A DNA stretch of 64,000 bases, from positions 1-64,000 of the forward strand of contig JARVLF010000007.1 in assembly GCA_030849465.1 (NCBI GenBank), given 5' to 3'. The notes under the pieces are model-generated. The model made no database searches and had not been told where the DNA came from. It saw only the letters and a list, made by a program, of their open reading frames with translations. Source of the DNA: Moesziomyces globuligerus. Its lineage: Eukaryota; Basidiomycota; Ustilaginomycetes; Ustilaginales; Ustilaginaceae. Below, piece by piece: positions 38,289 to 47,623 of this stretch. The stretch's first letter is position 1. Every line of letters begins with the position of its first letter. The position numbers were made by a program, and so were the translations under genes.

Positions 38289-41200
38289 ATGGCGTGCGGT
38301 CACTCTGCCGCCGGGCTACCAAGGCCCCTCAGTCGATTCATTCGAGCCAGTGGAGCAGGAACGCGCAGCGTGCTTACCACAGGTGCGCTGCCGCCAATCT
38401 TCCTGGCGCCAGCAGCCTTTGCTCACTCTTTCGCAACGCAGCCTCCCGCCAGAGGATTGGCAGCTCGATCCAAGCCCAAGGATGCGCCCACCAGCTCAGC
38501 TCATAACATGAGAGCGGTCTTGAGGAGACTTGGTAAAGCCGACGAATGGAGGGAGAAAGCCCCCCCCAGCCGGTCGATCGCTCATCAAGAAACATCGTCC
38601 CCGAAGCCTTGGAGAGCGGGAGGTCCAGCCGATTCGAACTCCCCGCCGACAAGCCGTTTCGGGGCCTCCAAACGCGTTGGCGGTGCCAAGCGTGGAACAC
38701 AGCCTGGATTCCGCATCAGATCCCAGCAGCTGCTCGACCGCCTCAATCAGGTCATCCGTGACATCCAGGCTCGACCTCGCCATTCCAGCGAAGGCTCCGC
38801 CCGATCCGATGCAGACGCTATCGCAGCCTTGGAGCATCTTGATCAAGAGATGAAAGTGCTTCGTGTCATGCTCAAGTCCAAAGATGTGCTCATCGATCCG
38901 GACAACGCACGGAAATCAGCCTCCCGTATCAGAACGCCCTACAATGCTGGTATTCGAATCTGCTTCGAGGCCGGAAAGATCGAGCGTGCCTTCAAACTGC
39001 TCAACCAGATGAAGAAGGACGGCATCTTTCCCAATAGCTCGACATACACTATTGCCCTTCAAGGCCTCACACGCAACTACACGCGACGCCTCACCTCATC
39101 GACACCTTCGGAGAGTCCCGTCGGGGACACGGGCTTGCAAAACCTCATCCAGCGTGCGGACCAAATATTTCAGGACGTCGAAAGGCTCTGGCAGCAGGCT
39201 TTCCCACAGTATTTTCGACGCGCCCGTGGCCCAAGCCCTGTGAATATCGGAATGCACATCGACAATAACGACTTTGACAAGCTCACCGACCAGGCCCGAC
39301 GTAATCTCGTCTCGCAGCAAGCAAGCGTACTCGAAGCTCAGCAGTTCCCACGCGTGCTGACCAACACCATCAACGCCTACCTCAACTTCCTCCGCGTGAC
39401 GGGTCGTGGCCAGGAGCAGGTGAAGATCTTTGATCAACTCTTCCCTTCCGCCTTGATCGATGATCTGGCCCGAGGATTGGCTCCAGATGCCACTCCGCAG
39501 CAAAAGCTCGAGCTGATCAATCGCAAGCTGTCCGACTGCTTGCCTCTCGGCGATGTGGCCACGTTTACGAGCGTCGTTTCGCTCCATCGTGACGCTCACA
39601 ATGCGCAGCATCAAATCGTCGCCAAGCGGCTCTGGACGCTCATCATTCAGCTAATGGAGATCGAGCGTCAACAAGCGCCCATGCAGCCATCTTCAGACAG
39701 CCGACAGCGCCGTCAAACTGCTTCGAACGCTGCTGCTGTCGCCGCCGTCGACACAACTTCCAGCACCAGCGGGCTGAGATTCCTGCCGGACGACCGGCTC
39801 GTGTCGGATTTCTTCATTCGGATTGCTCACTCGCCCGATGCCGATGCCAAGTCAAATCTGCGCTTCGGACTTTCCATCCTCGCCAAGGTCTATGGTCTGA
39901 ACATTGAATCAATGGCGGATGGCATCATCCGGGATCCTCAGAACGGTGCTTATACCGAGGCGTATGGCCCCGAGCGCTACTTGGTCTCGCATGGCGACAT
40001 CGAGCAAGGCTCGGCACATTCCTTCGCCGAGTTTAAAGATCCGCACACCATAACGAATGTGTTGCGCGCCTTTGCCACTGCGCAGCCCTGGCAGAATTTC
40101 GTCGCGCTCTTCAACTACTTCTGGTCGAAGGCTCATGTCGAAGATCACGGCGATGCTGGGAATAGTCTTCCAGAGAACCCGACCGTTTTTGGCGACAATC
40201 TCCAAGTCATTGACGGGCTCAGGTTGCTCTGGGTTCTCGGAGAAGCTGGCGACCCGATCGGCGCGCGGGTCGTTCTCGAAGCCATGAAACGGGCTGCGGC
40301 GCATCAAGCAAACGTCTCAGAGCGCAAGTCAAAGGCTGGCCACCGCCGTGGACGCCGTTCAGACGCTTTCAAAGAAGAGCCGCAGACATGGGAGCCAGCC
40401 GACCTCGCGTATGTGCGTGCCATGCGCGCAAATTTGGTAGCAGCCTACAGGTCGCCAAATGGGCTCACAGGCCAACTGATGGAAAAGTCCAGCGCGGCGC
40501 ACTCCAGGCCCGGTGGTACTGCAGATGTTGCGGGGCCCACCTACGATCCTTGGAGCGAAGCTAAGAGCCTCATCAGCGAGTTCGGCGACAAGAGGGCGAA
40601 GGATGGCGCCTATCGACACAAGCGGCAGGCCCACGAGAACAAGTTCGGCGCCGACGGCCGCATCGACGGTGCTCGCCGAAGCAGGGAGCCAGCGGCGGAC
40701 GTCTCGCCTGACTGGATGGCTCGGATCCACTCGAATACGATCGTCGCGTTCTTCCTCAACATCACGCGCATATGCGCGGCTCATCAACCTGACAACGGTA
40801 CGTTGATCGCTCGCGAAGCGCTCACACTTCTTGAAGAGAAGTTCGGCCTGGAAGAGCTTGTGGCAGGCGCGCAGAGCCTGCAACTCGAAATGGACCAGCG
40901 AAAGGAGGCGGACACGGCGGACATGAGCTCGATAGCAGTGCGCAGGCTGCGCACGATGGCAAACTTCAGCAAGGTCACCGCGCTGGCGCTGGAAACATCG
41001 GACCGCTCTTTCGCGCCTAAGGAGGATGTTCAACTGTGGAAGAACATCCGCAAATTGCTCGCCACGGTATCGACTCCTGAGCAAGGGGAGCAGGCGGCCT
41101 CGCAGGGAAGGAGGGCGCGTGCTGGCCTCGCGGGCGGCAACCTGCTGCTGTCGAAAGACGACTATCTGGAACTGGAGGCGGAAGCAGAGGTGGAAGATTT

Positions 41201-41324
41201 CGAAGACCCGGTCGAGGGCGAGGGCGAGGGGCTTCAGGGCTATCGTGGCTCGCAACGCAAGCAGTCTCGATCGCGCCACGTCGAGCAAGAGTTGCAGCGT
41301 TGGGTGCGAGGCGCTTCCTCCTGA
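38289..41324 (+). CDS. Mitochondrial PPR-type protein
   Basis: About 1012 residues from ATG 38289; the frame is open a little further upstream but begins with TTG. The N-terminal 65 residues are rich in Arg, Ala and Ser (LPRPLSRFIRASGAGTRS, HSFATQPPARGLAARSK) and fit a mitochondrial presequence. A clear pentatricopeptide repeat lies at about 216-262 (PYNAGIRICFEAGKIERAF, KLLNQMKKDGIFPNSSTY). Further helical repeats of similar size follow, weakly conserved. The C-terminus is acidic then basic. PPR proteins bind organelle RNA and act in mitochondrial mRNA stability, processing or translation. The particular fungal subgroup cannot be assigned from this reading. Confidence 0.82.
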   Translation: MACGHSAAGLPRPLSRFIRASGAGTRSVLTTGALPPIFLAPAAFAHSFATQPPARGLAARSKPKDAPTSSAHNMRAVLRRLGKADEWREKAPPSRSIAHQETSSPKPWRAGGPADSNSPPTSRFGASKRVGGAKRGTQPGFRIRSQQLLDRLNQVIRDIQARPRHSSEGSARSDADAIAALEHLDQEMKVLRVMLKSKDVLIDPDNARKSASRIRTPYNAGIRICFEAGKIERAFKLLNQMKKDGIFPNSSTYTIALQGLTRNYTRRLTSSTPSESPVGDTGLQNLIQRADQIFQDVERLWQQAFPQYFRRARGPSPVNIGMHIDNNDFDKLTDQARRNLVSQQASVLEAQQFPRVLTNTINAYLNFLRVTGRGQEQVKIFDQLFPSALIDDLARGLAPDATPQQKLELINRKLSDCLPLGDVATFTSVVSLHRDAHNAQHQIVAKRLWTLIIQLMEIERQQAPMQPSSDSRQRRQTASNAAAVAAVDTTSSTSGLRFLPDDRLVSDFFIRIAHSPDADAKSNLRFGLSILAKVYGLNIESMADGIIRDPQNGAYTEAYGPERYLVSHGDIEQGSAHSFAEFKDPHTITNVLRAFATAQPWQNFVALFNYFWSKAHVEDHGDAGNSLPENPTVFGDNLQVIDGLRLLWVLGEAGDPIGARVVLEAMKRAAAHQANVSERKSKAGHRRGRRSDAFKEEPQTWEPADLAYVRAMRANLVAAYRSPNGLTGQLMEKSSAAHSRPGGTADVAGPTYDPWSEAKSLISEFGDKRAKDGAYRHKRQAHENKFGADGRIDGARRSREPAADVSPDWMARIHSNTIVAFFLNITRICAAHQPDNGTLIAREALTLLEEKFGLEELVAGAQSLQLEMDQRKEADTADMSSIAVRRLRTMANFSKVTALALETSDRSFAPKEDVQLWKNIRKLLATVSTPEQGEQAASQGRRARAGLAGGNLLLSKDDYLELEAEAEVEDFEDPVEGEGEGLQGYRGSQRKQSRSRHVEQELQRWVRGASS

Positions 41325-41802
41325 TAGTGCAGTGCTTCGAGTCATGTAATTCGCCAATAAATTTCCCAGCATACCCGTGATGTGTATTGATGGCGGACCG
41401 TGACGGGATCAGATCCCGCCGGGTCAGGCTGTGTGTGCGTCCTTTCGACGAAGTGGGTGACGAAGCGAACCTCAGAGTGTCGTGTTGAGAGGTGATCTTT
41501 GAGAATACGACTCACTTACAACCGGAGAAATGCCGGTGGCTGGTATGGTGCGAGATGGGGGTGGCTCACATGCCTTGCGCTGGGCAGAAACCCCCACGTG
41601 ATCGTTCGGACGATGATGCTGGGCGTCTCGGAGATGCAAACTTGACACAGACAGCGATGAGCATATCCGAGATGGGATCCTCGGAGACGGCGGCCGACAT
41701 GAAACGGTGCACGTCAGCAAGATATTGTACATGTATATTGGTGCAAGCAATACTTGAAAGGCAAAGTGGTGGCCAGATAGCCGGTTCTGACGGCAGCAGG
41801 GC
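41325..41802. other. Convergent 3' region with a short palindrome
   Basis: A 478-base gap between the ends of the PPR and Cox14-like genes. CGGGATC-A-GATCCCG at 41404-41418 is a perfect 7-base inverted repeat with a single central base, 80 bases past the PPR stop. It might act in 3'-end formation. No gene was seen. Confidence 0.45.
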
Positions 41803-42295
41803 TCATACGCGGCGGCCAGGCTCGTGCTTGGGGTCGTTGGTGATCGGAAATGGATCTTGGCCGTCCTGCTGCTGCGAGAGTGCGAGCGCCTGTTGTGAGA
41901 TGGGGATCTGGCCACCGTTGGCAGCGATAATCTGCATCGACCGGAGAAAAGCATTTGGCAGGTACGACGTGTGATCAGCTATCAAGTGCGACCAGAGACA
42001 GAACAGGAACTGGTTTGGATTCTGCACTTACCAGACGTTCATCGCGACGAGACTTCCAGACGGCAGCTGTGAGCCACAAGCCCCAGATCTACACGAGACG
42101 GACGCATCGAAGCAAAGGCAGCAGAGACCAGCCCACTCGAGGGTGTCAGTTGGTTCTGTGAGCGAAAGAAAGGAACGAGATCGTTTGATGTGCGCGCGAA
42201 AGGTCGCTGCGAAAGGTACTCACACCGAGACCGACGAGCCCTGTGACGGCAGTTCGATGGGCGAGATCAACGACGCTAGGTACGCGTTTCGACAT
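41803..42295 (-). CDS. COX14: Cox14-like cytochrome c oxidase assembly protein
   Basis: An 85-residue protein from three small exons: 42224-42295 (24 codons), 42032-42088 (19 codons) and 41803-41931 (43 codons with stop). All introns are phase 0, with GTGAGT or GTAAGT donors. Exon 1 gives MSKRVPSVVDLAHRTAVTGL, and exon 2 continues IWGLWLTAAVWKSRRDERL. The pattern D-x2-HR-x-T-x2-GLVG, then a single hydrophobic span and a basic KSRR, is that of Cox14, a one-span inner-membrane protein that couples COX1 translation to complex IV assembly. The C-terminus is hydrophilic (NDPKHEPGRRV). The gene is invisible as one ORF. I rebuilt it from splice phase, and the family call rests on the first 43 residues. 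Confidence 0.72.
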
Positions 42296-43276
42296 TACGA
42301 CTTGGACGTCGAGGACGACAGGTTGTTCTGTGTATGTTGGAGAAACTACTGCGATAACGTGACGTTGGACCTTGTGCAAGGACGTCCGAAGATGATGGAG
42401 ACAGCACGCCAGTGACGTCCGAGCCAAAAAGTCTCGAAGCGCCACGACTCGAGGCTGCTAAGCAAAATGTGGAGAATCCGAGGATCTGTCCAGGGCGTGT
42501 CATCGGGCCTGGCTCAAGCCATCCCATCGGCCGCGACGCATTTGTTAGCTCAGTGGAACACACACGAGATCCGAATCGCGTACCGCGTCTTAAATTTAGG
42601 TTGCAGGATGGCCCGTGTGCCGCGTCCATGTGACATCGTAAGGATGTGGAGTGACGTATTGCCAGTCATCGGTGCCTCTCACTCCTGAACGCATCAAGCA
42701 TTCGGCGAGCTAGTGCTTCTGATGTGGCTTGCGGCGAGCCCACGCCGATCCTGTGCCACAAGAACTGCTACCCGCTGCACATGCCTTGCACTTCGAGTGA
42801 CTTCAGCGCTTGGCATGGCTGATGAGGCGTGATGATGAATGTGTGGTCATGCTATGATCTGTTCCCGCGGCGAGCACGGACAGCCTGCTTCAGAGGGGCA
42901 GAGAATGAATTTAGCCGCTCTGAGAGTGTGATTGAGCGTGAGCTCCGGCTCGGAAGGGCGTTGAGTCGATCTCAGCGGCACATCGCCCTGTGCTCGAGAC
43001 AGCTGCCCTCGCCTAGACAGCGGCGGACCTCCACTTAAGGTCGGGAGCCACGGTACAGCATCAACCACCGGGCCAACTTTGCCCTTCCCCGAGGCAACTT
43101 CGCATCATTCCAGCTCATACCTTGCTTGTCTCCACCATCACAACATCTTGGCCTTCCAAGTCGACTTAGGGGACTTGCAGAGAACCACGGTGGGACTTCA
43201 CGAAGCTTGACCGCAGTCCGCATTTCCTCACACAACCATCAACGCCAAGCTCACTCGCTGAAGCCGCTTCATCAAC
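42296..43276. promoter_or_regulatory. Divergent promoter, Cox14-like / DUF3429
   Basis: A 981-base gap between two divergent genes for mitochondrial proteins. No supported gene. A pyrimidine-rich leader precedes the DUF3429 ATG. Confidence 0.4.
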
Positions 43277-44500
43277 ATGATCGGCGCAGCAGCTTCGCGC
43301 AGCCTCCTTTCTTCTGGTCTCAAGGGCCAGCGCACGGCGATCTCACTCGTCGGCGCGTCTACTCTCGCTACGCGTAAGGCCATGCTAGCGCCTGTGCAGC
43401 TCCGGGCATTGCACACCTCGCTGCAGCGCTACGCGGCCAACCCGCAGTCAGGCAAGCCTGCCTCGGACTCGTGGTCGCACACCAAGCAGAACATCAAGGA
43501 GGAGGCCGCCTCGATCCGCTCGAGCATCGAGTCTTCGATCGCAGGCGGCAGCAAAACGTCCGAGGCTGCGGGAGCCGAGACGAGCGCAGGTGGGGGCGGA
43601 GCTTCGGGCGCCGCCGAGATCCTCAAGGACGCCAAGAGCATCACGGGCGAGATGGCTCAGGCAGTGCCGCAGCCGGCGCTCCTTTGGGGTGTCGCGGGTG
43701 TGATCCCATACGTGAGCACTGCGGGCGCCTCCATCTGGCTCGCGCGCAAGGAGCACCTGGTCAGCCTCGGACTGGACAAATCCATGGATGCCGAGACGGC
43801 GAGCGCGCTGCTCCTGCACGCCCAGAACATCCAGGTTGGCTACGGCGCCGTGCTGCTCTCTTTCCTCGGAGCCATCCACTGGGGCTTTGAGTTCAGCAAG
43901 CATGGCGGGCGCGTCGGCAACCGTCGCTATGCGATCGGTGTGCTCCCGCTTGTGCTCGGCTGGCCAACGCTGCTACTCGCCCCACAGATGGCGCTCATCG
44001 GGCAGTGGGCGTCGTTCGTGGCCGTGTGGTTCATTGACCTGCGGGCGACGTCGGCCGGATGGGTGCCCAAGTGGTACTCGACCTACCGCTTCTGGTTGAC
44101 CTTTGCCGTTGGCACAAGCATCATCGCCACGCTGGCTGGTACCAACTACTATGCTCCCGGCTCCAGGAGCACGCTCGGGGGCACGGCGTCGAAACTCGCC
44201 GACGAGGTGAAAGCGGACGGCCCGACCAAGATGAAGCTGCTGCGCCAGAGCGCGCAGGGCAACAAGGGCGGTGTCATCAAGCACACCGAGGTGGGCGGTG
44301 ACGTCGAGGCGACCAGCGCAGGTGCCGAAGGCGATAGCTACGTGGTCGTCGGCAACCCCAAGAGGAAAGAGGAGGAGCGCAAGGAGAAGGAGGAAGAGGA
44401 GAGGAAGAAGAAGGAAGAGGAGGAAAAGAAGAAGAAAGAAGAAGCAAAGAAGGGAGGTGACGACAAGGACAACAAGGACTCTGAGAAGAAGGACGAGTAG
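43277..44500 (+). CDS. Mitochondrial membrane protein, DUF3429 / TMEM69 family
   Basis: 407 residues from ATG 43277, intronless. The N-terminus is Arg/Ser/Ala-rich with no acids for about 50 residues (ALHTSLQRYAAN), a probable mitochondrial presequence. After a Ser/Gly-rich linker come about five hydrophobic segments between residues about 135 and 300. These include LLWGVAGVIPYVSTAGA, GAVLLSFLGAIHWGFEF, RYAIGVLPLVLGWPTLLL, WASFVAVWFIDLRA and WLTFAVGTSIIATLAG. The GAIHWG-F and RY-GV-P-L-GW motifs are those of DUF3429 (TMEM69 in animals, YPR-like proteins in bacteria). The last about 45 residues are almost only Lys and Glu, encoded by a GA-rich tract at 44361-44480. Molecular function is unknown. 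Confidence 0.85.
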   Translation: MIGAAASRSLLSSGLKGQRTAISLVGASTLATRKAMLAPVQLRALHTSLQRYAANPQSGKPASDSWSHTKQNIKEEAASIRSSIESSIAGGSKTSEAAGAETSAGGGGASGAAEILKDAKSITGEMAQAVPQPALLWGVAGVIPYVSTAGASIWLARKEHLVSLGLDKSMDAETASALLLHAQNIQVGYGAVLLSFLGAIHWGFEFSKHGGRVGNRRYAIGVLPLVLGWPTLLLAPQMALIGQWASFVAVWFIDLRATSAGWVPKWYSTYRFWLTFAVGTSIIATLAGTNYYAPGSRSTLGGTASKLADEVKADGPTKMKLLRQSAQGNKGGVIKHTEVGGDVEATSAGAEGDSYVVVGNPKRKEEERKEKEEEERKKKEEEEKKKKEEAKKGGDDKDNKDSEKKDE

Positions 44501-45807
44501 ATGCGGCCCCGATGCTAGCCTCCCATCTGCTGTAAGTTATCGCAAGGAGGCGGTGACGCCGACCCGTGAGGTTCTGCGCCTATGCTCATCCCCATCTCGG
44601 GAGCACTAGCTTCTGTAAATGTTTCCTGTTCGCGCAATGCACTATCCAAACCAGCTCCGGTAGAGACCCTGCAGATGGACTTTGCTCGTCGAGCCGGCGG
44701 ATCTGATTGATCTGCTCGTGTGATGGTGTCTGTCTGGCAGTAGAGAGAGGACAAGAGGACGCAGGGCATGGAGGCTTGTAATCTATCGGCCGAAAACGAC
44801 GCGGGCAAGCCACACGGTGCCATGGAATTTGTCTGTGCGAACCATGCACGATAGAGCGCACGTGCGCATGCCAATTAATTCTCCGCCGGCAAGGCTCGAA
44901 ATCGGGCCTCGCACCACGAGACTCGCGGACCCAAGCGTTTTTCCTCAGCCGTGTGCTTGTGTCGGCTTGGCTCAGAGAGGAAGACAAAGGTGGGAGGCTG
45001 AGGATGAAGTGGATGATCGTAGATGAAAACGAGGACCGGTGGCTCGCGAATGGCCCAGGTGATATCAGAGGCATGGGGTCAGTGCACGCCAGAGACGGTG
45101 ACCAATGGGCGATGGAGAAAGTGGGACGTGGGGGACGCCAAATTCAGATTCACCGTGCATGGATGCGCTGCCCGCATGCTTGCTCTGCAAAACTCGGCCA
45201 GTGTCGTCGCGAGCGCAACCTCGCCGGCGACGATGCCTCTGGAGGGCCGAGCCGAATTCACCGACATCCAGTCTCTACAGGAGTCGCTTGGCTTGTTTGC
45301 ATTCTGGAAGCAAATGACGTTCGAGCCTGCTAGTGTGGTCGAATCGGGAGCCATTTGAAAATGGGAATGCTGCGCCGAAAACAGACGGCGCGGAGACCGC
45401 CAGTCTGCGAGGTGGAACGCGTCTGTCCTGGCACGCCCAACTTCTCAGATTGGCGCTTCTGCGCTGCACCAAAGAACTCGTACTGGAGCTCCGAATCCGA
45501 TTCGATGCGCATCGGCTAGGAGACACAGTCGAGCTGCTTCCACACACCACAGTCCAGCACCTGCCATCCTCCCTCTTCCGCCATCGCACGCTCCGTCTTG
45601 CTTCCCTCGTGATCCTCACCATCCGGCCTTCTCTTCTACTACTCCTCACGCAGTACGCATCCACGGCACCAGTCGCTATCTTCGGCTCCACCGCGTCGCA
45701 TCGTATCCCTCCTCATCACCATCCACTTCAGACACGCACCCCTCGTCTGACACCGCTGTCGACTGCCTCCTTGCGTCTCGATATCCCTTCAGCCTTTTAA
45801 AACCACA
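44501..45807. other. Intergenic 1.3 kb upstream of Vtc1
   Basis: 3' flank of DUF3429 and a long promoter/leader for Vtc1, ending in a pyrimidine-rich stretch from about 45540. Several overlapping ORFs of 90-160 codons on both strands have no recognisable features. Confidence 0.4.
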
Positions 45808-46386
45808 ATGTCCACCCAGCCGCTCCTCCAACGCACAGCCGGCAAGCGCATTGCGCTTCCCGTCCGTGTCGAGCCAAAAGTGTTCTTTGCCAACGAGCGA
45901 ACTTGTACGTTCCGACTCCTCGCTCGCATCCCTCCGCCATGTTCCGGAACGCTTCCTGCCCCGACCGCCAATGCCCTTGCAGCGCGCTGACACCGCCCCT
46001 CCTCGCCTCTTCTTCCCTCTGCAGTCTTGTCATGGCTCAACTTCACCGTCACGCTTTCGGCACTCGCTGCGGGCCTGCTCAACTTTGGAGACAAGATCGG
46101 GCGCATCTCGGCTGCCATGTTCTCGTTTGTCGGTGAGTATCCTGTCCGTCGCATACCTGTCGCCTCAGCTTCCTCGTCCAGCGTGCATACTGACCAGCCC
46201 GCACAAATTCACTCACCTGCAGCGATGGCGATCATGGTCTACGCATTGTTGACATACCACTGGCGAGCGAGTGCCATCCGCAACCGCGGCTCGGGCCCGT
46301 ACGACGACCGTCTCGGCCCCACCGTCCTGTCGATCATGCTCCTCATCGCCGTGCTCGTCAACTTCATCCTCCGCTTCAACGCCTGA
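45808..46386 (+). CDS. VTC1: Vacuolar transporter chaperone subunit Vtc1
   Basis: A membrane subunit of the VTC complex that makes polyphosphate and moves it into the vacuole. Three exons (45808-45904, 46025-46132, 46223-46386) join in phase 1 each time across GTACGT and GTGAGT introns of 120 and 90 bases, giving 122 residues. The protein reads [16 protein letters not shown], then [20 protein letters not shown], the DUF202 hallmark. [34 protein letters not shown] and [16 protein letters not shown] follow, with three transmembrane segments. The [18 protein letters not shown] and PYDDR-GP motifs are those of fungal Vtc1. Confidence 0.95.
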
Positions 46387-46813
46387 TGGTCACCAACCCT
46401 CTTGCACCACTCTCCCCCTTCTATCACATCCAAGCCGGAGCATCATCGGAGCGCAGCAAGCCCAAACCATCCGCTTCCCTGTCATTGATCAGTCTATCGC
46501 ATCCTATCCGCCGTCGTAACATCGTAATCTGCCCCCCCTTTCGATTGTCTCTGCCCGACACCGCCAAGTCCGGCGGACAAGACACGAGTGTAGTGAAGGT
46601 GCGCTGTGATTAAAAAGTGCATGATTCCGAGACAAGACAGCGAGGTGGTGGATGGATGGAAGAAAGAGAGAGAAAAGCAGGTACAAGTACAAGGGCAGAG
46701 ATCGTCCTAGCGATCCAGCAGGATGAGTGAGCATCGAGCAATGGTATGAGACAAGTGTCGTGATGGGATGTGCGGATGCGATGCGAGGTAGGGACCGGGT
46801 CAGAGGAGCAGGA
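46387..46813. other. Convergent 3' region, Vtc1 / response regulator
   Basis: A 427-base gap between two gene ends. It has a C/T-rich then a GA-rich tract (about 46655-46680) and no gene. Confidence 0.4.
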
Positions 46814-47623
46814 TCACGCGGTCAAGGGCGTGGCGGTGGCAGTGGGTGTCGGTGCCTGTTCCAGAACCATCTCCATCGCTGCTTCCCCCGCTGCCATGCC
46901 GACCGGTGCGGTGGCGAATGCAGCGAGCGTGGCAGCAAAGTCTTGCAGGTGGTTTCTCCTGTACTCGAGGATGTCCTTGACGAGCGTGCTGGGGCGGATG
47001 GGTTTGAGCAGCCAGTCATCCATGCCTGCCTGCTTGCCTTCGTCAAAGTCACGATCCGCCGAGTGCGTTGTCGCAGCCACGATGCGCGCGCGCTGATGCG
47101 TCAGCACCATCTTGATCACCTCGTCCACTCCGGCACCTTCCGTTTCAATGTCGGCTAGGTTTGTCGACTGGGCGTATTCGTGGCTGCGGATCTGCCGTGT
47201 CGCCTCGAACCCGTCCATGACGGGCATCGAGATGTCCATCAAGACCAGCGCCGGGCGGAATTGAGCATACAGCTGGACGGCTTCCAGTCCGTTTTCGGCC
47301 TCGATCACTTGGATGCCCTGCTTGCGCAGCGGGATCGTGAGCACCTTGCGATTGATTGCATTGTCGTCCACGACGAGCACCAAAAATGGCAGCGAGTCCT
47401 CGGGCGGGTGCGTGCACGCCATCGCCGCCGCTTGCATCGCCGCTGCTGAGGTCGAAGTCTGAGGTGGTGGTGGTGTTGTGGATGGAGACGACGACGACGA
47501 CGAGGCGTAGAAGCAAGAAGATTCGGAAGACGATGAGGATGAAGACGAAGGGTAGGGGTCCACAGCGTATCCTCGCATCGCGCTCGTTGGGACTGTTTGA
47601 TGCGACATGGCCAACGCAGTCAT
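46814..47623 (-). CDS. Free-standing response-regulator receiver protein
   Basis: 269 residues from ATG 47623, intronless. The N-terminal about 70 residues are poly-Ser and Pro/Thr-rich (YPSSSSSSSSES). The rest is one REC domain. LVLVVDDNAINRKVL carries the acidic pair. LVLMDISMPVMDGFEATRQI carries the phospho-acceptor Asp130. IVAATTHS has the beta-4 Thr, and DDWLLKPIRPSTL the conserved Lys. About 25 extra residues lie between alpha-3 and beta-4 compared with CheY-type domains. The C-terminal tail is Ala/Thr-rich. It has no output domain of its own. It resembles the small stand-alone regulators of fungal phosphorelays (Srr1-like) more than Ssk1 or Skn7. Its kinase partner is not in the window. 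Confidence 0.88.
   Translation of the reverse strand: MTALAMSHQTVPTSAMRGYAVDPYPSSSSSSSSESSCFYASSSSSSPSTTPPPPQTSTSAAAMQAAAMACTHPPEDSLPFLVLVVDDNAINRKVLTIPLRKQGIQVIEAENGLEAVQLYAQFRPALVLMDISMPVMDGFEATRQIRSHEYAQSTNLADIETEGAGVDEVIKMVLTHQRARIVAATTHSADRDFDEGKQAGMDDWLLKPIRPSTLVKDILEYRRNHLQDFAATLAAFATAPVGMAAGEAAMEMVLEQAPTPTATATPLTA

Noticed and set aside
45333..45800. 155-codon plus-strand frame just upstream of Vtc1
   Set aside because: Lies in the pyrimidine-rich leader of Vtc1; Ser/Thr/Leu-rich product with no motif.
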